NCBI RefSeq assembly: GCF_019966575.1
Contig: NZ_JAINFK010000001.1
Coordinates: 633,626 to 697,625, forward strand
Length of the DNA stretch: 64,000 nucleotides
Direction: 5' to 3'
Origin: Oricola cellulosilytica
Lineage (GTDB): Bacteria > Pseudomonadota > Alphaproteobacteria > Rhizobiales > Rhizobiaceae
Part shown: positions 56,154 through 64,000 of the stretch, one piece after another
Numbering within the stretch: the stretch's first letter is position 1
Layout: every line of letters begins with the position of its first letter
Notes under the pieces: generated by a model
The model's input: only the letters and a program-made list of their open reading frames with translations
The model's database searches: none
Told to the model about the DNA's origin: nothing
Made by a program: the position numbers and the translations under genes

Positions 56154-58541
56154 TTACTCCCGGGTTTTCATGACCGCGATAAGGTCAAGTTTGTAGATTC
56201 GCTGCAACAGGAGCAGCGCCGAGCATACCGACGCGCCCAGAACTACCCCGCTCGAGATCGCATAGGTCTCGGGGTTGATGGCCAAAGGCATGCGCATGAG
56301 ATCCGCATCGAGATCTTGCTTCATGATCCAGGCGATTGCGTACCCCAAAGCCCAGCCGACCGGCTGGGAGAGAACCACGAGGATCGCCAGTTCGGCGACG
56401 AGGACCCAGTAGACCTCTGCCCGGACAAAGCCGAGAATGCGGAGGCTCGCCAGTTCCCGGGCCCGTTCCGACAGTGTGATCTGGGCGGTGTTGTAGACGA
56501 CGCCGAAGGCGATCACTGCCGCGAGCCCGGTGTATATCGTGGCCATGGCGGTCACGATGACAACGATGGCTTCTCGGAAGTTTTCGAGCGAAACGAGTTG
56601 CAGGGCGATGCCACCAATCGCCGGAATGGTTTTGATCGAATCGTAGAGCGCGCCAAGCCGGCTCCGGTCGACTCTGAGTTCCGCTTGATTGATCCTTGCA
56701 CCTTCGCGCATCAGGCGTGACAGTGCACCAAGATCAATGGTCGCCTGCATCCCGAAGTAGTCCTCCACCAGGACCGTGACCGGAAGTCGTACGGTGCGGC
56801 GGCGTCCCTCCAGCAGATCGATCTCGACCGCATCGCCGATATCTACATCGAGACTCCTCGCAAGCCACTCCGATATGGCAAGCCCGTTCGTTGGCGGCGC
56901 TACACGGCGAAGCTGCGTGTCGATAATCTGTCGAAGGTCTGCATCCGCCGCACGGCCATACAGGAGAATCCTGCGTTCGTTCATGCCGTTTCGAATTCGA
57001 ACCGGAACCGTTCTGACGCCCTCGCCAGCGAGCACGCCGGGCAGGCGCGTGACATCGTCGATTGCAGACGCCGCCTGGGTGTGAACAAAATTGACGGTGG
57101 CATCCTGCCGCTCCGCCCTGAAATATTTCACCTCGATCAGACGCTCCATCGAATTGCCGATGTACAGCGAGGCTATGAGCAACGCGGTGCTGGTCGATAT
57201 GCCCAGCACCGTCAGTCCCGCCCTGAAGCGGTGATGCAACAGGTTCCGCACGGTCATCCGCATCAACGGCGAAAGCATCGCTTCGGGCAGCAATGCCGGG
57301 GCCGAACCGCGCCGGAATTTCGGGGGTGCGGCCGCATGCATCGCAACCGCCGGGGGCAGAGAAGTGACGTTCAGGATGGAACGCATGGCACCGATCACGC
57401 CGGCCACGACTGGAAGCCCCGCGGCCAGAAGGTAAAGATCCGGGGATGGCGCAAAGATTAGAAGCGGGAATTTGAAATACCCGGCATAGAGCTCGGTCAC
57501 GTAGCTGCCGAGGTAGTTTCCGACACCCCAGCCTATCAGGATTCCCGCCGCGCACACGATCGCGACGAATTTCATATAGTGGAACGCAACCGTCCGGTCA
57601 CGATAGCCGAGCGCTTTCATTAGCCCGATCTGGCCGCGCTCCAGCAGCACCATCCGTCCCAGCGTCAGATTCACAAGAAAAACCGCGACACCCAGAAAGA
57701 TCGGCGGCAAGGTCCGGCTCATGCTTCTGAGCATGTCCAGTCCGTGGTCGAGAAATGCATGCGAAAACTGATCGCGGCGTCCGTAGGCGGCCTGCCCCCC
57801 ATAGGCCTTCAAAAGCGTATCCAGCCTTTGGATGATTGCCTCCTGCGACGCACCGCGGGTGGTCGTCAGGCTCACCGATGAAAACGCGCCCTGCAGGCCG
57901 TATATCGCAGCAAGCGCGCGCTCGTTCATCCAGATAACGCCGAAACGGCGGTTGTCGGGCATGACATCGCCTGGCCCGGCCGCATAAACGAATTCCGGCG
58001 ACAAGGCCATGCCGACGATTGTCAAACGGCGCTTCTGGCCATTGAGTATCGCGTGGAACTCAGAACCAAGCAAAAAATCATGCGCTTTGGCGAACGGCTC
58101 GTTGACGACGACCTCGTCCGCAGCGCCGGGTGCGGGCATCCGGCCGCGCCGCAGATAGGGGCGATTGAGCGATGGCGCCTTGCCGTCGGGTACCGAGATG
58201 AAACGCCCGGTCGCTGGCTCGGGCATTCCTTCGATCTCGAGCAGCGCTGTCTTGACGATGCGCGCTTCGGCAGCCGCGACGTCGGGAATCCGCGAAATTT
58301 TGCGCATGAGCGAATTCGGGACGCGCTCGACATGGGCAAATATATGCGCGAAGCGCTGCCGCTCATAATAGGCGATCCGTGTCTCCTCGAGGGAGCGGTT
58401 GGAACCCACGGCGATCAGGATGCTGGCAACGCCGCCAGCCATTACGAGGGCGATCGCCAAGGCTTGCGCCCAGAGGCGCACCAGATCCCTCAGCAGCTTG
58501 CGGTCAAGGGCGAGCATGGCACGAATGCTTGGCACCGGCAC
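56154..58541 (-). CDS. FtsX-like ABC permease, two FtsX domains
   Basis: 795 residues (a second start at 58517 is possible). An N-terminal membrane helix (LAIALVMAGGVASILIAVG), a large periplasmic MacB-type domain, three helices near 280-390 (first FtsX), then a second periplasmic domain and three helices to the C-terminus. It fits MacB/LolC-type export or mechanotransmission permeases. No ABC ATPase is in or next to this operon, so one must come from elsewhere, or the partner was lost. Paired with the HlyD adaptor. Confidence 0.88.
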   Translation of the reverse strand: MPVPSIRAMLALDRKLLRDLVRLWAQALAIALVMAGGVASILIAVGSNRSLEETRIAYYERQRFAHIFAHVERVPNSLMRKISRIPDVAAAEARIVKTALLEIEGMPEPATGRFISVPDGKAPSLNRPYLRRGRMPAPGAADEVVVNEPFAKAHDFLLGSEFHAILNGQKRRLTIVGMALSPEFVYAAGPGDVMPDNRRFGVIWMNERALAAIYGLQGAFSSVSLTTTRGASQEAIIQRLDTLLKAYGGQAAYGRRDQFSHAFLDHGLDMLRSMSRTLPPIFLGVAVFLVNLTLGRMVLLERGQIGLMKALGYRDRTVAFHYMKFVAIVCAAGILIGWGVGNYLGSYVTELYAGYFKFPLLIFAPSPDLYLLAAGLPVVAGVIGAMRSILNVTSLPPAVAMHAAAPPKFRRGSAPALLPEAMLSPLMRMTVRNLLHHRFRAGLTVLGISTSTALLIASLYIGNSMERLIEVKYFRAERQDATVNFVHTQAASAIDDVTRLPGVLAGEGVRTVPVRIRNGMNERRILLYGRAADADLRQIIDTQLRRVAPPTNGLAISEWLARSLDVDIGDAVEIDLLEGRRRTVRLPVTVLVEDYFGMQATIDLGALSRLMREGARINQAELRVDRSRLGALYDSIKTIPAIGGIALQLVSLENFREAIVVIVTAMATIYTGLAAVIAFGVVYNTAQITLSERARELASLRILGFVRAEVYWVLVAELAILVVLSQPVGWALGYAIAWIMKQDLDADLMRMPLAINPETYAISSGVVLGASVCSALLLLQRIYKLDLIAVMKTRE

Positions 58542-58690
58542 TCAGATTTCGCCTTGACTTGGCTCAATCGGAGATCCCTGCACACGTCTACGCCAGACAG
58601 CACGTGCAGACTTACTGGTGAACTCGCCGCAGTGTTGCCTTATATGTTACCGGTGGACGCGCGCGTGGCCTCGATCCATACTCTCTCAGG

Positions 58691-58705
58691 TTGCATACAG
58701 TGCAA
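58691..58705. promoter_or_regulatory. Palindrome just ahead of the P450 gene
   Basis: TTGCA-TACAG-TGCAA: perfect 5-base arms, nine bases before the ATG at 58715. Form and place fit an operator that would block transcription or initiation. No regulator gene is adjacent. Confidence 0.5.
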
Positions 58706-58714
58706 GTTACAATC

Positions 58715-60103
58715 ATGGATACACAGCCGCAGTCATTCGTTCCGCCTCATCCGACGCCGCGCACCCACATTCCGACACGTCTGGAAGTCATCCGCACGGT
58801 CATGCGCAACCCGCTCGAACTGTGGGGCGAGCCATCCTACACGCTGCCCTACATCACCGCGAAGTTTCTCAACGAGACGACGCTGATCTGCAACCATCCG
58901 GAGCTGATCCGCCACGTCCTGGTCGACAACAACAGGAATTACCGGATGGCGCGGGTGCGCCAGCTTATCCTGCGGCCGATCCTGCAGGACGGGTTGCTGA
59001 CGGCGGAAGGCGATACGTGGAAGCGGTCGCGCAAGGCGATGGCGCCGGTGTTCACGCCGCGCCACATCCAGGGCTTCGCCGACATGATGAAAGCGCGGGT
59101 CGCGACGTTCCTGGAGCGTTACCGCGAGGGAGCGGGCCAGATTCACGATGTCGGCCACGACATGACCGAACTGACCTACGAGGTGCTGGCCACCACGCTG
59201 TTTTCCGACGAGATCGCCAGCGACGGGCACGATTTCGCCGACGACGTGGACAAGCTCCTGTCGACGATGGGCAAGGTGAGCCCGCTCGATCTCCTCAAGG
59301 CGCCGGAATGGCTGCCGCGATTCCAGCGAATCCGCGGCCGCACGGTTCTCCGGAAATTCCGGAAAGTGGTGCGCGATACGATGTCCGCACGGCGCGAGCG
59401 CATGGATACCGATCCGGACTCGGTGCCCAACGACTTCCTGAAACTGCTGCTCGATGCCGAGGGACCGGATGGGCTGACCGCCGACGAGGTCGAGGACAAT
59501 CTCATAACCTTCATCGGTGCGGGCCACGAAACGACCGCCCGCGCGCTCGGCTGGACGCTCTATCTGCTCGCCAATGCGCCGCACGAACGGGCGCTGGTGG
59601 AAGACGAGATCGAGGCGGTGCTGGCCGACGATCCGCCTGCGGTCGAATGGCTCGACAAGATGCCCAAGACGCGCGCCGCATTCGAGGAGGCGATGCGGCT
59701 TTACCCGCCCGCGCCGTCCATCAACCGCGAGGCGATCGAGGACGAGACGTTCACCTTCAAGGATGGCTCGAAGGCGGAGATACGGAAAGGCACGACCGTG
59801 CTGGTGATGCCTTGGGTGCTGCATCGGCACCGGCTCTATTGGGAAAATCCGAATGCTTTCCAGCCGTCGCGCTTCTGGCCCGAGCACCGCGGCGAAATCG
59901 ACCGGTTTCAATATCTGCCGTTCGGCGCCGGACCCCGCATCTGCATCGGCGCGACATTCGCGCTGCAGGAAGCGGTCATCGCACTGGCGCTTTTGCTGAA
60001 GCAATTCCGTTTCGAGCCGACTCCGGGCCTTGCGCCGTGGCCGGTGCAGAAACTTACCGTGCAGGCCCAGAACGGTCTGCCGATGCGGGTGATGAAGCGG
60101 TGA
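58715..60103 (+). CDS. Cytochrome P450
   Basis: 462 residues from the ATG at 58715; a TTG at 58691 would include the palindrome and is disfavoured. I-helix motif FIGAGHETTARALGW, ExxR in EEAMRLYPPAPSINREA and haem loop PFGAGPRICIGATFALQEA with Cys410. No membrane anchor, so soluble. The closest form is the CYP102/CYP4-like bacterial fatty acid or alkane oxidisers, but the substrate cannot be fixed. Redox partners are not nearby. Confidence 0.95.
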   Translation: MDTQPQSFVPPHPTPRTHIPTRLEVIRTVMRNPLELWGEPSYTLPYITAKFLNETTLICNHPELIRHVLVDNNRNYRMARVRQLILRPILQDGLLTAEGDTWKRSRKAMAPVFTPRHIQGFADMMKARVATFLERYREGAGQIHDVGHDMTELTYEVLATTLFSDEIASDGHDFADDVDKLLSTMGKVSPLDLLKAPEWLPRFQRIRGRTVLRKFRKVVRDTMSARRERMDTDPDSVPNDFLKLLLDAEGPDGLTADEVEDNLITFIGAGHETTARALGWTLYLLANAPHERALVEDEIEAVLADDPPAVEWLDKMPKTRAAFEEAMRLYPPAPSINREAIEDETFTFKDGSKAEIRKGTTVLVMPWVLHRHRLYWENPNAFQPSRFWPEHRGEIDRFQYLPFGAGPRICIGATFALQEAVIALALLLKQFRFEPTPGLAPWPVQKLTVQAQNGLPMRVMKR

Positions 60104-60201
60104 TGCGCAACCATCCGAAACAAGAAACTAGCGTTTGCCGTACGGTTTCCATTCGGGCATGAGCAGGTCCAGGTAACCGTATTCGGGCAAACAGACACGT
60201 C

Positions 60202-62205
60202 ATGACGCTTTCACTGGGGATCGATACCGGCGGTACCTACACCGACGCGGTTCTTCACGACGAGAACCGCGGTGTCGTCGCCAAGGCCAAGGCGCTAACG
60301 ACGCGCCACGATCTGGCGATCGGCATCGGGGCCGCGATGGACGAGGTGCTCGCGCAAGGGGGCCTCGATGCGGGCGCGATCGGCCTCGTTTCGATCTCGA
60401 CAACGCTTGCCACGAACGCGCTCGTCGAGGGTCAGGGCGGACGGATCGCATTGGTGATGATCGGATTCGGCGAATCCGACCTCGACAAGGCGGGCCTTCG
60501 CGCGGCGCTCGGCGGCGATCCCGTGATCTTCCTTCCCGGCGGTCACGACGCTCATGGGCGGGCGGCGGCGCTCAATCTGTCGGCCCTCGAAGCAAGGCTC
60601 GACGGACTTGCAAATGACGTCTCCGCCTTCGCCATTGCGGGCTATTTCGCCGTGCGCAACCCCGAACACGAGGTCGCCGTGCGCGACCTTATTCGCGCGC
60701 GGGCCGGATTGCCGGTCACTGCCAGCCATGAACTGTCGGCCAAGCTGGACGGCCCGCGCCGGGCGCTGACGACGGTTCTCAATGCGCGCCTGATATCGAT
60801 GATCGACCGGCTGATCGACGCCGCAGAGAACCGGATGAGCGGTATGGGGATCGCCGCGCCGCTGATGGTGGTGCGCGGCGACGGATCGCTGGTCTCGGCG
60901 TCGTTCGCGCGGCTCCGGCCGATCGAGACTATCCTGTCGGGACCGGCAGCAAGCATCGTCGGCGCGAGGCATCTGGCCGGGGAGAACAACGCGATCGTCG
61001 CCGATATCGGCGGTACGACCACCGACATCGCGATCCTCGAGGGCGGCCTGCCGCGCATCGACCCGCAGGGGGCGACCGTCGGTGGATACCGAACCATGGT
61101 GGACGCGGTGGCGATGCGCACCTTCGGGCTCGGCGGCGACAGCGAAGTGTCGCTGCAGCCGGGCGTGCTCATCCCCGAGATCAAGCTCGGTCCGCGTCGG
61201 GTCGTGCCGCTATCCCTCATGGCAGACCTCGACGTATCCGTAATCGCTGAACTGCAGCGGCAGAGCCGGGTTTCAATCCCGGCGCGCAACGAGGGGCGAT
61301 TCGCCATGCGCGCCGGAATCCCCGATCGGCTGGCAGCCGGCCTGTCGCGTTCGGAGGCCGATCTGTTTTCCCGCATCGACGAACGTGCGAGGCCGCTCGA
61401 CACAGTGCTGACGTCGAACGCGGAACTGGCCACACTCGACCGCCTCGCCGCACGCGGGCTCGTGCTTCTCGCCGGTATCACGCCTTCCGACGCCCAGCAT
61501 GTCACGGGCCGGTTCACGCACTGGAACCGCGAAGCGGCCGTGCTCGGGGCGACCTTGTTCGCACGCCGCAGAGACGGATATGGCAACTCGATCGCAACGG
61601 ATCCGGAAGCGATCAGCAGGCGGGTGATCGACAGGCTCGTCCGGCTCTCAGCCGAGCGGGTGCTGGAAACGGCACTGAGCGAAGACGGACTGGATGGCGC
61701 CGCGTTGTCACTTTCGCCGCTCGCGCGCCGCGCCATCGACAGGCCGGACGGGATTGCGCAACTGATGCTTTCGTTCGACCGGCCGCTGATCGGACTCGGC
61801 GCGGGAGCAAGCGCGTACTATCCCCCCGCCGGCGACCTGCTCAACGCGACGACCGTGATCCCCGACCATGCCGATGTCGCCAACGCGATCGGCGCGGTCG
61901 TCGGACAGGTGCGGATCTCCGTCACGGCCGACGTTGCGGAACGAGAGGAGGGCGTGTTCGAAATCACCGGGGCAATGCTGGACGGACGTGCCGGGAAGAT
62001 ATTTCCCTCCGCGGATCAGGCGATGACGGCAGCGGGAGAGGCATGCCGCGCTGCCGCGACCGAGCAGGCCGCGCTGGCGGGCGCAGGCGAAGTGCAGGTG
62101 ACGCTCAAGCGCGACATCCGGAGTGCGACCATAGAGGACCGGTCGCGCTTCATTTCGGCGACAGTGACCGCGACCGCCTCGGGACGTCCCGCTACAGCAC
62201 CCTGA
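60202..62205 (+). CDS. Hydantoinase/oxoprolinase family protein (HyuA-like)
   Basis: 667 residues. An N-terminal Hydant_A_N domain (LGIDTGGTYTDAVLHDENRG) and a Hydantoinase_A domain with the actin-type phosphate motif ADIGGTTTDIAILEGG. Family members hydrolyse cyclic amides such as hydantoins or 5-oxoproline with ATP. The usual partner HyuB is not in the window, though this subgroup is often a single gene. Possibly co-transcribed with the P450 gene; 98 bases between. Confidence 0.88.
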   Translation: MTLSLGIDTGGTYTDAVLHDENRGVVAKAKALTTRHDLAIGIGAAMDEVLAQGGLDAGAIGLVSISTTLATNALVEGQGGRIALVMIGFGESDLDKAGLRAALGGDPVIFLPGGHDAHGRAAALNLSALEARLDGLANDVSAFAIAGYFAVRNPEHEVAVRDLIRARAGLPVTASHELSAKLDGPRRALTTVLNARLISMIDRLIDAAENRMSGMGIAAPLMVVRGDGSLVSASFARLRPIETILSGPAASIVGARHLAGENNAIVADIGGTTTDIAILEGGLPRIDPQGATVGGYRTMVDAVAMRTFGLGGDSEVSLQPGVLIPEIKLGPRRVVPLSLMADLDVSVIAELQRQSRVSIPARNEGRFAMRAGIPDRLAAGLSRSEADLFSRIDERARPLDTVLTSNAELATLDRLAARGLVLLAGITPSDAQHVTGRFTHWNREAAVLGATLFARRRDGYGNSIATDPEAISRRVIDRLVRLSAERVLETALSEDGLDGAALSLSPLARRAIDRPDGIAQLMLSFDRPLIGLGAGASAYYPPAGDLLNATTVIPDHADVANAIGAVVGQVRISVTADVAEREEGVFEITGAMLDGRAGKIFPSADQAMTAAGEACRAAATEQAALAGAGEVQVTLKRDIRSATIEDRSRFISATVTATASGRPATAP

Positions 62206-62222
62206 CCTCCGGTCGGAGGGTG
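62198..62222 (+). terminator. Hairpin over the hydantoinase stop codon
   Basis: CACCCT...AGGGTG encloses GACC-TCC-GGTC; the TGA stop is within the stem. No T-run follows. A weak terminator at best, placed right for the end of the transcript. Confidence 0.3.
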
Positions 62223-62346
62223 ATCCGAACGCGGGCACCGGCGATCGTTTCCCGTCCGGAGAAGAACCTAATCGTTCTTGCCGCGTTGACAGGCAAAGAG
62301 GGTCCATGCTTTGCGCTCGGGCAAAACAAACGCGGAGACTGATGCA

Positions 62347-64000
62347 TGGCCAATACCGTAGCGATTGACGGTCTGACGATCGACAAGGGCCTTCACGACT
62401 TCATTACGGACACCGCGATGCCGGGCACCGGTGTCGACGCCGAGGCATTCTGGAAAGACTTCGCGGCAATCGTGCACGATCTTGCGCCGAAGAACCGCGC
62501 GCTTCTTGCCAGGCGGGCCGAGCTGCAAGAGAAGATCGACGCCTGGTATCGGGAGAAGCGCGACGCCCATTATTCGATGAACGAATACAAGTCTTTCCTG
62601 ACCGAGATCGGATATCTGGTGCCGGAAGGCGGTGACTTTTCCGTGTCGACTCAAGATGTCGATCCCGAAATCGCCAAGGTGGCGGGACCACAGCTGGTCG
62701 TGCCGATCATGAACGCCCGCTTCGCGCTCAACGCGGCAAATGCCCGGTGGGGCTCGCTCTATGACGCGCTTTACGGCACCGATGCGCTCGGCGATCTGCC
62801 CGAGGGCAAGGATTTCGACACGGCGCGTGGGGAACGGGTCATCGCGTGGGCGCGCAATTTCCTGAATGAAAGCGCGCCGCTGGCCGGCGCCGACTGGCGC
62901 GATGCGGCCGGCTTTTCCGTCGAAGGCGGAATCCTCGCCGTCGCGCTATCCAGCGGCCAGACGGTGGGCCTGGCCGATCCGTCGCAATTTGCCGGATACA
63001 AGGGTGAGATCTTTGCACCCAGAGCCGTCCTGCTGGAGAAAAACGGCCTGCATCTCGGCATCACCGTCGATCGCCAGCACCAGATCGGCAAGTCCGATCC
63101 CGCCGGTATCGCCGACATTGTGCTGGAGTCGGCGCTGACAACCATCATGGATTGCGAGGATTCGGTCGCCGCTGTCGATGCCGAAGACAAGACGCTGGTC
63201 TACCGCAACTGGCTCGGCCTGATGAAGGGCGATCTGGAGGAGAGCTTCCGGAAGGGCGGCGAGACCGTCACGCGCAAACTCAATTCCGACTGGACCTATA
63301 ACGCGCCCGACGGATCGGAAGCGACCCTCAAGGGGCGCTCGCTGATGCTCATCCGCAACGTGGGGCACCTGATGACCAACCCCGCCGCGCACGACAGGGA
63401 CGGAAACGAGGTTCCGGAAGGCATCATGGATGCGATGATGACCGCGCTGATCGCCCTGCATGACATCGGTCCGGAGGGTCGCCGCGCCAATTCGCAGGCC
63501 GGTTCGATGTATATCGTCAAGCCGAAAATGCACGGCCCCGAGGAAGTGGCATTCGCCGTCGAACTGTTCTGCCGCGTCGAGGATGCGCTGGGCATGGCGC
63601 GAAACACCATCAAGATGGGGATCATGGACGAGGAGCGGCGCACCACCGCCAATCTCAAGGAGTGCATTCGCGCCGCAAAGGAACGCGTCGTGTTCATCAA
63701 TACCGGTTTCCTCGACCGCACCGGCGACGAAATCCACACGTCAATGGAAGCCGGCCCGATGATCCGCAAGGGCGACATGAAGGCCGCGGCATGGATCCAG
63801 GCGTATGAGAACTGGAATGTCGATATCGGACTGGAATGCGGCCTCGCCGGCCACGCGCAGATCGGCAAGGGAATGTGGGCGATGCCCGACATGATGGAAG
63901 CAATGCTGGAGCAGAAGATCGGCCATCCGAAGGCCGGGGCCAACACAGCCTGGGTGCCGTCCCCCACGGCGGCAACGCTGCACGCTACGCACTACCACAA
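62347..64000 (+). CDS. glcB: Malate synthase G (partial, runs off the window)
   Basis: The first 551 codons of an enzyme usually of about 720 residues. It begins [19 protein letters not shown] behind GGAGACTGATGC. Conserved blocks: [37 protein letters not shown] (cited in part), [35 protein letters not shown] and [23 protein letters not shown]. It joins glyoxylate with acetyl-CoA to malate in the glyoxylate route. No frame break is seen. Single gene so far as visible. Confidence 0.97.

Noticed and set aside
58733-60004. A 423-codon open frame opposite the P450
   Set aside because: It is the mirror of the P450 coding sequence with no protein features.

Overview
The window looks like a chromosomal segment of an alphaproteobacterium of the order Hyphomicrobiales (Rhizobiales), close to the Phyllobacteriaceae/Mesorhizobium type. 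The grounds are high-GC coding with arginine- and alanine-rich shadow frames, a usg gene, DUF992 and PRC-barrel proteins, a TctDE-TctCBA tricarboxylate locus, and a pncA/pncB pair and gyrB of rhizobial type. This assignment comes from recognising protein families, not from a database search. I saw no phage, insertion sequence or CRISPR array.

Layout. Positions 1-5,000 are visibly AT-richer than the rest and look accessory. They hold a truncated isoprenylcysteine methyltransferase remnant, an SH3-type membrane protein, and a cassette of a GT2 polyprenyl-phosphate glycosyltransferase, a 58-residue Flp-type pilin and a GT-C membrane glycosyltransferase. The segment lies on the 3' side of a tRNA-Arg(CCG), the usual position for an integrated island. 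From 5,300 to 18,100 come a SHOCT protein, a cell-wall hydrolase, hpd divergent from an Lrp-type regulator, a four-gene oligopeptide-type ABC importer, uppP, an NDUFA9-like protein and a panE-like reductase. From 18,100 to 31,600 there are a flavin-binding PNPOx protein, a response regulator with a hybrid histidine kinase, a PRC-barrel gene with a good EcfG-type promoter, a GST, two LysR regulators, envelope proteins (MipA/OmpV, DUF992, lipoprotein) and gyrB.

The most notable locus is 32,302-36,103. It is a compact, translationally coupled stressosome operon: RsbR, RsbS, RsbT, a protein joining an anti-sigma-type kinase domain to a SpoIIE/RsbX-type phosphatase, and a protein joining an RsbT-like ATPase domain to a HisKA_2 histidine kinase. 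No sigma factor or response regulator lies beside it. I infer that the output goes through the last protein to a response regulator elsewhere, possibly the alphaproteobacterial PhyR/EcfG general stress pathway.

From 36,100 to 48,700 are mostly metabolic genes: an acyl-CoA ligase, a cytochrome c, a PNPOx pair (one fused to GAF and a likely winged helix), a cupin protein, usg, two membrane-anchored thermonuclease-like proteins, the NAD salvage pair pncA-pncB, a thioesterase, an aldo/keto reductase and a spermidine-synthase-like protein. From 48,658 to 54,928 is a tricarboxylate-type TTT locus: tctD-tctE plus an extra solute-binding protein on one strand, tctC-tctB-tctA on the other, and an 11-bp-spaced direct repeat between them that fits a TctD site. 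The end holds an HlyD/FtsX export pair without an ATPase, a cytochrome P450 behind a palindrome, a hydantoinase/oxoprolinase protein and the first 551 codons of malate synthase G.
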